Part shown: piece by piece, positions 18,505 through 26,732 of the stretch
How the letters are laid out: each line of letters starts with the position of its first letter
Position numbering within the stretch: the first letter of the stretch is position 1
Assembly: GCA_018660835.1 (NCBI GenBank)
Contig: JABJJN010000074.1
Coordinates: 248,001-312,000 of the forward strand
Reading direction: 5' to 3'
Length of the DNA stretch: 64,000 nucleotides
Source: Gemmatimonadota bacterium
Lineage (GTDB): Bacteria > Latescibacterota > UBA2968 > UBA8231
Notes under the pieces: generated by a model
The model's input: only the letters and a program-made list of their open reading frames with translations
The model's database searches: none
What the model was told of the DNA's origin: nothing
Translations under genes and position numbers: made by a program

Positions 18505-19265
18505 GCTTGATCCGGGGGCAGGAAGAATTCAAAACGTGCCGGGTCGCCGTAGTCTCCGGCGGGGATCGGCATGATGCCCGTGCTCTGCTGTGCGGCAAGC
18601 ACGATCCGCTTGTTGAAATCACTCACGTGTTCGGCGTCGAGATAGTCTTGCACGGGCATCCAACGACTCTCAGCGATCTCTTCCTCCTGAATCGTGATCT
18701 GCTCTGTGAGGGGCCGCAGACGGCAGACGAAGTAGATGTCAGACTTGCCATATCGGTAGCCGTGCCAGTGTCGGAAACAGACGAGGGATTCAAAAACTGT
18801 TTCGATTCCCGTCTCCTCGTGCACTTCTCTGACGACGGCCTCTGCCAGATGCTCCCCCTCATGCAGCGCGCCACCGGGAAGTTTGTATCGAGGTGGTCTG
18901 GCTTCATCACGATGATACCGCTCACTCACCACCAGCAATTCGTCTCGATCGTTGATCGCCACACCACCGGCGCCGATATAATGCGACGCATGGGCGGGAA
19001 TGAAGGCATCGGTTTCCAACTGTAGCGTCAGCATGAGATACTGGTCGCTACTGTGATGGAAGCGAAAACCAACGGCTGTCGCCACAGGGATCAAAACGGC
19101 TAACTCGAGGGCGACCTCCAGCCACACCACTCGATAACCTTGCTCACGCCAGGCGCCCAGGGAGGTTTCGAGTTCCTGCCCAAAAATCTGTGGATCGGGG
19201 TTCAGCCCATCTGGCGCCGGAATGACACCACCGAATGGATTCTCTGTTGCAGTCAGAACGGTCAT
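18501..19265 (-). CDS. Nudix hydrolase with NUDT6-like N-terminal domain
   Basis: This 254-residue protein has an N-terminal domain of about 100 residues (LGAWREQGYRVVWLEVALE, TAVGFRFHH) like the pre-Nudix domain of NUDT6-type enzymes. The full Nudix box GGALHEGEHLAEAVVREVHE continues ETG, matching GX5EX7REUXEEXGU. Such proteins hydrolyse nucleoside diphosphates linked to another moiety; the substrate is unknown. ATG at 19265 was chosen; a longer frame from 19331 adds a tail without the domain's start. It is the first gene of the leftward operon Nudix > sulfatase > TPR > GNAT and is divergent from the small gene at 19519. Confidence 0.85.
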   Translation of the reverse strand: MTVLTATENPFGGVIPAPDGLNPDPQIFGQELETSLGAWREQGYRVVWLEVALELAVLIPVATAVGFRFHHSSDQYLMLTLQLETDAFIPAHASHYIGAGGVAINDRDELLVVSERYHRDEARPPRYKLPGGALHEGEHLAEAVVREVHEETGIETVFESLVCFRHWHGYRYGKSDIYFVCRLRPLTEQITIQEEEIAESRWMPVQDYLDAEHVSDFNKRIVLAAQQSTGIMPIPAGDYGDPARFEFFLPPDQA

Positions 19266-19518
19266 ACACTCGGCTTTGTCTGAGATGAAGGTACGGAGCG
19301 CGAGAAAGTGAACAAAAGACCTGTGAAACAAGCCATGTCAAGATGGCAGTATCGGGAACTTTTCAACTTCTGAGCGATCGAATTCAGACCACGAGCACAA
19401 GGAAATCTACGTGGCAGGTTTTCGGCGATTTCGGTATACTTGCTGCAGAATCAGCCGAGTGAACGAAATTCATACTGCTCTAAAAGAGACACCCACCACT
19501 CCATTGAAAGGAGTTCCC

Positions 19519-19719
19519 ATGCCGTTTTCCTTCACCAACTCCAAGGGCCAGGCGTACATCCTGCACTCCAAGACGACGACCCTGAAAAATGGAAACAACC
19601 AGACGATCTACTACTTCGCCAAAGATGCGAGGGAGAACAGCCTGGATGCCGTTCCTGACGGCTATCAGGTTGCCGAGAGCAAGAACGGACTACCGGTCCT
19701 GAAGCGCGCGGACAAATAG
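19519..19719 (+). CDS. Small conserved-looking basic protein, 66 residues
   Basis: AAAGGAG at 19507-19513 sits five bases before the ATG, the strongest ribosome site in this part of the window. The protein (MPFSFTNSKGQAYILHSK ... NQTIYYFAKDARENSLDAVP ... ESKNGLPVLKRADK) is lysine-rich and looks like one compact beta domain. I have a recollection of similar short proteins in several phyla with the pattern YxLHSK...TIYFFAK...LDxxPxGYxVxExxxGLPxLK, but no named function. It has no membrane segment or signal peptide. It is a monocistronic unit with a terminator at 19757. A TATACT at 19435-19440 could be its -10 element. Confidence 0.8.
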   Translation: MPFSFTNSKGQAYILHSKTTTLKNGNNQTIYYFAKDARENSLDAVPDGYQVAESKNGLPVLKRADK

Positions 19720-19756
19720 AGCAGCGCGCTCTTAGCGCGACTGCACGAGATGTTTG

Positions 19757-19790
19757 GAGGGTTCCACCCAAGTGGGACCCTCTTTCTCGT
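19757..19790 (+). terminator. Rho-independent terminator of the 66-residue protein gene
   Basis: An 11-bp stem (19757-19767 with 19772-19782, one G-U pair) closes a CCAA loop and is followed by TTTCTCGTTC. It is an intrinsic terminator for the rightward gene. The minus strand after the stem has no T run, so it does not serve the histidine phosphatase gene ending at 19807. A second, T-less hairpin (CGCGCT/AGCGCG, 19725-19739) lies just before it. Confidence 0.85.
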
Positions 19791-19806
19791 TCTTGCTGCG
19801 GCCATT

Positions 19807-20370
19807 CTACTTCGGCCAGCAACGAGTCACGACTGGGCCTTCGCCATCCAACTCGATCCGGTGGACGGACGCGGTGGGTAGGTCCATCCCCGGTAGTTCC
19901 GCCAGACCCAGTCCTTGCCACTCGAGCAGAGCCACACCGATCGGGTCTCGATGCGAAACCGCCACAATGCTCGCATCCTGTTGCAGAGCATCGGTGGCCC
20001 AGGCCATGAACCGGTGACGCATGGATGCGGCCGATTCGATTCCTGCCACACCGGTTTCTGTGACGTAGGGTGAAGGCAAGGCATCAAATCCTCCGCCTTC
20101 ATATCCACCGATATCGGTTTCCGCCAACCGTTCATCGATCGACACAGGTAACTGCATGGTCTTTGCCAGCAAGGCCGCCGACTCCTGGGCCCGCTGCAGT
20201 GGTGAGCTGTAGAGCACATCGAAGGGCGCGAAGGGTTCCAACGCCGCCCCCGCCGCCTTGACTTGCTCCTGCCCCAGATTACTCAGGCCGAAGCCGGGCA
20301 GGCGACCGTAGATGATCTGCTCAGGATTGTGTACTTCGCCGTGGCGTACCAGATAGATTGTCCCAGACAT
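19807..20370 (-). CDS. Histidine phosphatase family protein (phosphoglycerate mutase/CobC-like)
   Basis: This 187-residue enzyme has the catalytic motif YLVRHGEVHNP at its N-terminus, LSNLGQEQ, SSPLQRAQESA with the conserved Ser and Arg, and the second histidine in VSHRDPIG. It is a small branch-2d-type phosphatase such as alpha-ribazole phosphatase or a broad-specificity phosphatase; no cobalamin genes are near, so I give no specific name. ATG at 20370 is used; there is no Shine-Dalgarno, but a TAGTAT lies 7 nt upstream, suggesting a leaderless message. The radical SAM gene starts 18 bp away on the other strand. Confidence 0.87.
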   Translation of the reverse strand: MSGTIYLVRHGEVHNPEQIIYGRLPGFGLSNLGQEQVKAAGAALEPFAPFDVLYSSPLQRAQESAALLAKTMQLPVSIDERLAETDIGGYEGGGFDALPSPYVTETGVAGIESAASMRHRFMAWATDALQQDASIVAVSHRDPIGVALLEWQGLGLAELPGMDLPTASVHRIELDGEGPVVTRCWPK

Positions 20371-20405
20371 GGCGCATATACTACACCCATGTCCCTCGAC
20401 ATCAA
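20371..20405. promoter_or_regulatory. Compact divergent promoter, probably leaderless on both sides
   Basis: Only 18 bp separate the starts at 20370 (minus) and 20389 (plus). Rightward, TATACT (20377-20382) is followed after 6 nt by ATG. Leftward, TAGTAT (20383-20378) is followed after 7 nt by ATG, with TTGATG (20405-20400) 16 bp upstream as a possible -35. Neither gene has a ribosome-binding site. The two -10 elements overlap, so transcription one way should exclude the other. Inference from motif spacing only. Confidence 0.45.
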
Positions 20406-21255
20406 CCTCACGACGTCTCGCAGCATCCTGACACGCACCTCGGGCTTCCTCGCGACCGTGACGTCCCATTCGCTGCAACCATACCGAGGTTGCACCTATG
20501 GCAACTCTCTGTGTGGTGTGGGTTGTTATGTACGACACAATGGCCTGCTGACCCGGGGTCAGCAGTGGGGATCGTTCCTTGATATTCGCACCAATGCGGC
20601 TGATCTCTATCGCTCACACGTTGGCCGTGAAAGGCGGTGGGCCCAGGCACAGCGACAGGGCTTTTCCATTTTCATGTCCAGTTCCACAGATCCCTACGTG
20701 CCACAGGAGCGTCGCCACCGAATCACTCGAGGTCTGCTTGGCGCCATGGTGGCAGAGCCTCCAGATGAGCTCATCGTGCAGACCCATTCTCATCTGATCA
20801 CCGACGACGTGCCCCTTCTGCGCGAACTGGCGCCCCAGTGTCGCCTACGTGTTCATCTGTCGATCGAGAGCGACCAGCAGGATCTGCCCGGCCTGCCGCC
20901 CCCGGCCAGCTCCATTGAACATCGTTTTGCCGCCGCCAACACCTTGCGTCGCGCTGGGGTGCGTGTGGTGATCACCGTGTCGCCTCTTTTGCCAATTCGG
21001 GATGCTGAGTCCTTCTTTGCGCGGATCGCCGCGGCGGCGGATGCCGTCGTCATCGACCACTTCATCGGCGGCGACGGCAGCCCCGATGGTCGACGCACTG
21101 CCAGGACTTCTTTGCCAGCGGCGATGGCTCAACTCGAACCTGCAAGTGTCACACTCAATTACCGTGATGCCATCGTCGACGTCGCGTGTCGTCATCTGCC
21201 GGGCAACGTCGGTGTCAGCATCGATGGCTTCGCAGGCCGCTTCCTGCCTGCCTGA
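20389..21255 (+). CDS. Radical SAM protein, spore-photoproduct-lyase-like, with unusual cysteine spacing
   Basis: This 288-residue protein has its likely iron-sulfur site in YRGCTYGNSLCGVGCYV (Cys35, Cys42, Cys46; CX6CX3C). The surrounding PYRGC... and later FSIFMSSSTDPYVPQE, LLGAMVAEPPDELIVQT, RLRVHLSIESD and VVITVSPLLPI resemble the DNA-repair-photolyase/SPL-like radical SAM group, where CX3CX2C is normal. The TDPY motif and strand order support the family. The substrate is unknown. ATG at 20389 is preceded by no Shine-Dalgarno but by TATACT six bases upstream. An alpha/beta hydrolase follows after 76 nt. Confidence 0.75.
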   Translation: MSLDINLTTSRSILTRTSGFLATVTSHSLQPYRGCTYGNSLCGVGCYVRHNGLLTRGQQWGSFLDIRTNAADLYRSHVGRERRWAQAQRQGFSIFMSSSTDPYVPQERRHRITRGLLGAMVAEPPDELIVQTHSHLITDDVPLLRELAPQCRLRVHLSIESDQQDLPGLPPPASSIEHRFAAANTLRRAGVRVVITVSPLLPIRDAESFFARIAAAADAVVIDHFIGGDGSPDGRRTARTSLPAAMAQLEPASVTLNYRDAIVDVACRHLPGNVGVSIDGFAGRFLPA

Positions 21256-21331
21256 GATACCAGCCTGGCGTAAACCGTCTGGCCCGAACCGTAGCTCAGG
21301 CACCCTAGCCCAGACTGATCGGAGGTCACCC

Positions 21332-23224
21332 ATGGATCGACATTGTCAGCAGGCCCTGCAGCGCAAGGTGCTGCGCAAGGGCACCACTCTGCGTGAGTTG
21401 AGTGCGCTGCTCGAACCACATCTTCCACATCTGACGACCCCATCGACAGCCACAGCCTGGCAGAAACGTGCGACGCAGACGCGCCAACGCCTGCTCGAAC
21501 ATTTCTTCGTTGGTCATCCCTCGGGTTTGCTGCAGGAGCAACCACGCGTCCAGTGGCGTGGCACGATTGAGACAGGCGAAGGGTATCGGATTCGCAAGCT
21601 GCGCTACGAAGGATACCCGGGGATGTGGGTGCCCGCCTTGCTCTACGAGCCCACCGTGCTCAAGGGCAAGGTACCCGTCGTGTTGAATCCGAATGGCCAC
21701 CATGCAGGCGGCAAGGCGATGGACTACAAGCAGGCACGCTGCATCAATCTGGCCAAGCGTGGGATGCTCGCTCTGAACACGGAATTCATTGGCATGGGTG
21801 AACTGCGAGCTGATGCAGAGCACCTGCGCATCAGTCTGCTCGATGTGCTCGGCGTCGCCGGCATTGGTGTGTTCTATCTGCTGATGAAACGGGGACTCGA
21901 CGTATTGCTCGCCCACCGACACGCAGACCCAGAACGTGTCGCCATGACCGGTCTGTCAGGAGGTGGTTGGCAGACAGCCCTGCTGTCGGCCCTCGACGAA
22001 CGGATCACAGCCATTGTACCGGTCGCCGGCCATTCACCGCTGTGGCAGCGTCGAAGTTGTGTCGCTGACATTGGTGATCTTGAGCAGTGTCCAAGTGATC
22101 TGTGTACGATCGCCGACTACGATACTCTGACAGGGATGTTCGCGCCCCGTCCGTCATTGCTGATCTATAACCATGAAGACGACTGCTGTTTCCAGACGCG
22201 GCGCACTCGTGGCTCCATCTATCGACCGGCCCGTGCCATTTACGAGTTGTTAGGCGTCGGTGATCGCATCGGGCTGCACGACAATACGGATCCTGGGACG
22301 CACAACTACGAGCGCGACAATCGTCGACAATTGTATCGGTTCCTCGACGAGCACTTTGGCCTCACGACGGTAGACGACGATCTGCCCTATGAGCAAGAGT
22401 TGCAGACGGAAGCTGAACTCGACGTGGGCCTGCCCGCAGACAATGCGACGATGCATTCCCTCGCCATGGGGCATCTGCAGGAGATTCGCCGCAAGCGCAA
22501 CAGGCGGTCCTCTGCAACACCGGCAGCCAGACGAGCCAGATTGCGCCGACTGCTCAATCTCTCAGCGTCAACGAAACCCAGGCCGAAATCAGGGCCGACA
22601 AAGTCCCGGTCGAAGGTCACAGCCAAGGTGGTGTCCACCCATCGCGCCGGTGTAACACAATGGCGGTTGAGCGTCGCGGGCTTGACCGTGCCCATGACCC
22701 AGATTCAGCCCCAGGGGCGCGTCGCAGGTATCGAGATCGTCCTCAACGATGCAGGACGAGCCGGCAGCTCACTCGCCGCGGCGGGAGGGTTGGCGCGACA
22801 GCACCAGGTGCTGGTCGTCGACCTGCTCGGCACAGGTGAGAGTCATGTGTCCCACCAATATCACATGGTTGCCGCCAGCGCCGGCTTGCGCCCATTGGGT
22901 CTACAGACAGAGCAACTGCAAGCGCTGATCGATTGGGTAAGACGACGATTTCGCGTCGACAAGGTGCATCTGCGCGCTTCTGGGACGGTGATGCCCGTCG
23001 TCGCCTTGTTGGCTGCTGCTCTTGAGCCGGGCAGGATCGCTGATATCGAATTGGGTGGATATCTCGGGACCCTTGATCGGCTGATCGACTTGCCCCTGTC
23101 CTATGCGGCGCAGGCGCCATTGTTCTGCTTTGGTCTACTCGCCGAAATCGATCTGCCCGATTTGCTGCGACTGGCGACGGGGGTGCCCGTCCACGATCTG
23201 CAGCGGGGTCCACTCAAACGGTGA
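21332..23224 (+). CDS. Alpha/beta hydrolase family protein with a second, degenerate hydrolase-like half
   Basis: This 630-residue protein has an N-terminal half with a standard hydrolase core: VVLNPNGHHAGG (oxyanion region), the elbow GLSGGGWQT with Ser209 as nucleophile, and late acid/histidine candidates in NHEDDC and TDPGTHNYE. It resembles acetyl-xylan-esterase/dienelactone-type esterases. After a basic linker (about residues 385-450), the C-terminal half reads as another alpha/beta-hydrolase fold (HQVLVVDLLGTGES), but its elbow position is LRASGTVMP, without GXSXG. GGAGG six bases before the ATG at 21332 fixes the start; a longer frame from 21002 merely overlaps the radical SAM gene. 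No signal peptide is visible. Confidence 0.8.
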   Translation: MDRHCQQALQRKVLRKGTTLRELSALLEPHLPHLTTPSTATAWQKRATQTRQRLLEHFFVGHPSGLLQEQPRVQWRGTIETGEGYRIRKLRYEGYPGMWVPALLYEPTVLKGKVPVVLNPNGHHAGGKAMDYKQARCINLAKRGMLALNTEFIGMGELRADAEHLRISLLDVLGVAGIGVFYLLMKRGLDVLLAHRHADPERVAMTGLSGGGWQTALLSALDERITAIVPVAGHSPLWQRRSCVADIGDLEQCPSDLCTIADYDTLTGMFAPRPSLLIYNHEDDCCFQTRRTRGSIYRPARAIYELLGVGDRIGLHDNTDPGTHNYERDNRRQLYRFLDEHFGLTTVDDDLPYEQELQTEAELDVGLPADNATMHSLAMGHLQEIRRKRNRRSSATPAARRARLRRLLNLSASTKPRPKSGPTKSRSKVTAKVVSTHRAGVTQWRLSVAGLTVPMTQIQPQGRVAGIEIVLNDAGRAGSSLAAAGGLARQHQVLVVDLLGTGESHVSHQYHMVAASAGLRPLGLQTEQLQALIDWVRRRFRVDKVHLRASGTVMPVVALLAAALEPGRIADIELGGYLGTLDRLIDLPLSYAAQAPLFCFGLLAEIDLPDLLRLATGVPVHDLQRGPLKR

Positions 23225-23285
23225 TCGATGGCCGTGCTCGATGAAGCAGCCTTGGTCCGTTGGAGTGGTGATCCTTGTCGGGCCG

Positions 23286-24389
23286 TCAGCCGTGTCGCTC
23301 GCGAAGAATTCTTGCAGCAGCGACTTCATTGCACAACTTCGTGTAGACCTCGTCCAGATCGACTTTCGCAGCTGATCCCGGTGCGAAGCCACAGTCGGGA
23401 TTCAGCACGATGCGCTCCTTGTCGATTGCCGTCATCGCCTGTTCTACTCTGTCGACGATCGTGTCAGGATCATCGACCTGACCAGGGTGAACACTCACAC
23501 ATCCCAGGCCAATCTCAATGTCCTCGCGCAGCTGCTGCAGGACACTGACATCACCAGCACCGGGGCTGGTGAATTCCAGCGTCAGGTGGTCGGTCTTGAG
23601 CTGATTGAGGGCCGAGATAATCGGGTCATACCCACCGGCATGAGCGGAGTCCCCGCGCACGCGGGCACCGGCGCGACGGCACAGATGCACGGCGCGGATG
23701 GCACCATCACCGACACCTGCCAGGACCTCGTTATCCATCTCCACCGATAGCTGCGCTTCGCCGTCAGCTCCACCTGCCGCCTCGGCATTCACGCCCTCGT
23801 ATTTCTGTCGTACCTCCGCATCGACCAGCAGACACAGATGCGGATCATCCACCTGCACCACATGGGCTCCCGCCTCGACACACAGTTGTGCTTCCTGACG
23901 CAAAATCGGCGTGACAGCCTCGATGAATTCGCGACGTGTTGGATAGGCCGTCGCCGATCGATCCGCCTCCCACATACGCTCGCCGAGCAGTGCGGGTGCC
24001 GGTAGACAGACCTTCACCTGGCGGTCACTGGCCGCTTTCAACGCGCGCACCTCTGCCGCCACAGTGCCCGGGTGCTTGGGAGCCACCTTGTCGACGATCA
24101 CCGTCCAGGGGCGACCATCATCACTGGTACCCAGCTCAAAGCCGTGCGCCAACTGCGCTATGACACCGACATAGGAGGCCCGTCGCCATTCGCCATCGGT
24201 AATGACATCCAGGCCGGACGCCGCCTGCAGGGAGGCTGCATAAGAGACGGCCGAGTCCAGGCGTTGTTCATCTGCCGCTTCGTCCCCTGTGCCGCCATCC
24301 AACACAATCTGCCGCACAAACTCGGGTCGGGGCATCGAACCCACGACAGCTGTTGGAAAGAGTGTGCCGTAGCGCTTGCTTGTGGACAA
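23286..24389 (-). CDS. MetE C-terminal-like (cobalamin-independent methionine synthase family) protein
   Basis: This 367-residue barrel protein of the UROD/MetE-like family opens FPTAVVGSMPRPEFV. It carries VQVDDPHLC, AVHLCRRAGARVRGDSAHAGGYD and the terminal zinc-site segment LNPDCGFAPG. It corresponds only to the catalytic C-terminal half of MetE, so it may transfer methyl groups with a non-folate donor or act on another thiol; the substrate is unknown. It starts with TTG at 24389, supported by GAAAGG about nine bases upstream, 19 nt after the stop of the nucleotidyltransferase gene, so the two are cotranscribed. Confidence 0.85.
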   Translation of the reverse strand: MSTSKRYGTLFPTAVVGSMPRPEFVRQIVLDGGTGDEAADEQRLDSAVSYAASLQAASGLDVITDGEWRRASYVGVIAQLAHGFELGTSDDGRPWTVIVDKVAPKHPGTVAAEVRALKAASDRQVKVCLPAPALLGERMWEADRSATAYPTRREFIEAVTPILRQEAQLCVEAGAHVVQVDDPHLCLLVDAEVRQKYEGVNAEAAGGADGEAQLSVEMDNEVLAGVGDGAIRAVHLCRRAGARVRGDSAHAGGYDPIISALNQLKTDHLTLEFTSPGAGDVSVLQQLREDIEIGLGCVSVHPGQVDDPDTIVDRVEQAMTAIDKERIVLNPDCGFAPGSAAKVDLDEVYTKLCNEVAAARILRERHG

Positions 24390-24408
24390 TTCTTAGTGCC
24401 TTTCTGTC

Positions 24409-25182
24409 TCAGTCGGCATGATCACCATACAGACGGGGCCAATGTTCATTGGCCAGACGGAAGTCTTCTTCCGTATCCACTTCCATGTATTCCCCATCGG
24501 TGGTGACCATGTGCAGTGGTTGGCCGCGGTCGAGCAGCTCTTCAAAGAGGTGGATCAGATAGGCCTTGGGAAAAGGCGTGTCCGCCTTCCACACGTCCTC
24601 ACCTAATCGGTCCTTCAACTCGTGATAGGTCTTCCGCAGCACCGACGCGCCCGCCGCATTGAACCGGGCAACACCGATATACTCCCCGTCTGCGTCTTGA
24701 GATGGAATGGTACGATTGACTCGCAGAATCTGGTCGCCCTGTGCGGTAACCTTCTCCGCGTCATCCTCCGGGTGCTGGCTGCGATCGGCGTAACGCGTGC
24801 GCCATTGTGTGTCGACACACAGCACAGAGTCCGCCGCGTGATCGGCAGCGCGCCTCACGACAGTCGGTCGATAGAGAATGTCGGCGTAGGTGCAGATGAA
24901 TCCCTCGTCCATGCAATCCTCGGCACACATGAGGGAGGCGAGGATGTTCGTCTTGGCCCAATCCGGATTGTGACGAAATTCCAGGTCAGGATAGTCAGCC
25001 CGCACCAGATCGTATTGGTACCCACCGACAAAGACGATCTTGTCGATTCCTGCATCCCGCAGCGAACTCAACAACCAGTCGAGTATACGTCGACCGCCAA
25101 TGGGTGCGTATGGTTTGGGCGCATCTTCCGTGAGCGCCTTGAGTCGAGACCCACGACCGGCGCCGATGATGATTGCTTGCAT
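24409..25182 (-). CDS. Sugar/phosphocholine nucleotidyltransferase (NTP_transferase family)
   Basis: This 257-residue protein begins MQAIIIGAGRGSRLKALTED, the glycine-rich nucleotide site, with Lys-Pro-Tyr following as in GlmU/LicC-type enzymes. FICTYADILYRP contains the metal-binding Asp, and the C-terminal YMEVDTEEDFRLA is the usual second metal/substrate motif. Best analogues are phosphocholine cytidylyltransferases and short sugar-phosphate nucleotidyltransferases without an added acyltransferase domain. It lies first in a pair with the MetE-like gene; the link between their functions is not evident. Confidence 0.85.
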   Translation of the reverse strand: MQAIIIGAGRGSRLKALTEDAPKPYAPIGGRRILDWLLSSLRDAGIDKIVFVGGYQYDLVRADYPDLEFRHNPDWAKTNILASLMCAEDCMDEGFICTYADILYRPTVVRRAADHAADSVLCVDTQWRTRYADRSQHPEDDAEKVTAQGDQILRVNRTIPSQDADGEYIGVARFNAAGASVLRKTYHELKDRLGEDVWKADTPFPKAYLIHLFEELLDRGQPLHMVTTDGEYMEVDTEEDFRLANEHWPRLYGDHAD

Positions 25183-25478
25183 GGTCAGCGAGTATAGCCG
25201 CTGCTCTTCGGCGGCGCCATGGGAACCGGGCCCCCGTTAGCGACGTCTGTCTGGTATGGAAATTTACTCAGGCTTCACCTGACTCTGACTCACCTGCAAA
25301 CCAGTCGTCGTAGTAAGCTGGATTGCGCCTCATCATTGTACCGATAGCAGGTACCAGCCCCCTTGTCGATGCCCGTATCAAGCTCGGGCACCGCCACAAG
25401 TAGGTCAGGTACCCTTGTGCGTTCTGCGCACGCTTCGCCGCCAATCGCTACCGTTGTCAAGATGAGGAATTTGCTGAG
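25183..25478. other. Intergenic region between divergent genes, nothing recognised
   Basis: This 296-bp stretch separates the leftward nucleotidyltransferase from the rightward MFS gene. I looked for RNA genes, repeats and strong promoters and found none I can defend. GATGAGGAA at its right end (25461-25469) is the ribosome site of the MFS gene. Confidence 0.6.
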
Positions 25479-26672
25479 GTGACGACCTTTCTAATCCGCC
25501 TGTACGGACACTGCTTTGTGGATGAGCTGATGCTCATCTATCCGTTCTATGCCGTAATGTTTGTCGACGACGGTCTGACACCGCTGCAGGTGTCGACATT
25601 GTTCGCCGCCTGGAGCGCGACGACCTTGCTGCTGGAGGTTCCCTCCGGTGTGCTTGCCGATCGACATTCTCGTAAGACGATCATGGTTGCTGGCGCTGTC
25701 CTGCGCGCCACAGGTTATGGCTGCTGGGCTCTGTTTCCCGGATTCTGGGGATTCCTCGTTGGTTTTGTCCTCTGGGGTATCGAGGGTGCCCTGGGATCGG
25801 GTGCCTTTGAGGCGCTTGTCTACGACGAGCTCAAGCACTTCGGTCGTGAGTCAGAATACGCCAGGATTCTTGGGCGTTGTCGGAGTCTGGGCCTGATCGG
25901 TGTCGTCGTATCAGGCCTCATCGCCTCTATCGCCGTCTCTGCAGGATATGTGGTTCTGATCGCTGCCAGCAGCACGGCTGCCCTCGTCGCCGGTGTATTG
26001 CTGATGTCGCTGCCCACGGCTGCCCCCGTCGCGACCGTGGGCGGTGGCGGATTTCGTGCCTATGTGGATACACTGCAGCGTGGTGTTGGCTCGGTTGTCC
26101 TTCGACGTGCTGTTTGCCACATCGTCGTCTTTGCCGCTCTGGCCCGGGCCCTGGGAGGCACACTGGAGGAATATTGGCCGATCTTCATCTCGGAAATGGG
26201 GATGGCTCCTTTCGCCCTGGGGCTGTTTATGTCGTTGATGTGTGGCGTGCAGGCCTTCGCAAGTTTCGTCGCCCATCGCTTCGTCGATCTGCCGTCACGC
26301 CCGATCTTCGCAGTGTTCGCCCTCAGCGGCTTGTTGTTGTCTGCTGCCGCCTGGTCAATGCACATCGCTGCCATTGGCCTCATCCTGCTCTTCGTCTTTG
26401 TCTTTCAGGCAGTCGACATCATCTATGATGCTCGCCTGCAGTCGGCGATTGCCAGTGACCATCGCGCCACCGCCTCATCGGTGAAGAGTCTCTTCAGCGA
26501 AGTGGGTGGCATTATTCTGGTCATGTCCATGGGCGCCATTGTCACGAACGGATCCTATCAGATCGGTTTTCTGTGGTTTGGTGCCGCCATCGGCGTGATA
26601 GGTCTTGTGTTTTTGCTGGCAGGGAGCCCCAGGCTTGATGTGGATGCTGGTGGCGCCGAGGCTCACAGATAG
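25479..26672 (+). CDS. MFS transporter
   Basis: This 397-residue protein has about twelve membrane helices. The loop-2/3 motif is GVLADRHSRKTIMVAG, the classic major-facilitator signature, and helix 1 contains LYGHCFVDELMLIYPFY. It is probably a drug/proton or solute antiporter of the DHA1-like kind; the substrate is unknown. The start is GTG at 25479 with GAGGAA nine bases upstream. It leads a rightward run of five genes; the enolase-superfamily gene begins 60 nt downstream, so it may import the acid sugar that enzyme uses (inference). Confidence 0.85.
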   Translation: MTTFLIRLYGHCFVDELMLIYPFYAVMFVDDGLTPLQVSTLFAAWSATTLLLEVPSGVLADRHSRKTIMVAGAVLRATGYGCWALFPGFWGFLVGFVLWGIEGALGSGAFEALVYDELKHFGRESEYARILGRCRSLGLIGVVVSGLIASIAVSAGYVVLIAASSTAALVAGVLLMSLPTAAPVATVGGGGFRAYVDTLQRGVGSVVLRRAVCHIVVFAALARALGGTLEEYWPIFISEMGMAPFALGLFMSLMCGVQAFASFVAHRFVDLPSRPIFAVFALSGLLLSAAAWSMHIAAIGLILLFVFVFQAVDIIYDARLQSAIASDHRATASSVKSLFSEVGGIILVMSMGAIVTNGSYQIGFLWFGAAIGVIGLVFLLAGSPRLDVDAGGAEAHR

Positions 26673-26732
26673 CGATCATCACTGCCTGCAATCGACCACA
26701 ACGAACCATCTGAAGCACCTGAAAGAGATCAT

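Noticed and set aside
21002..21331. 110-codon extension of the alpha/beta hydrolase
   Set aside because: It lies mostly inside the radical SAM gene, and a good ribosome site precedes ATG 21332.
25183..25478. Possible RNA gene in the intergenic region
   Set aside because: No cloverleaf, no strong hairpin set and no repeat was found.
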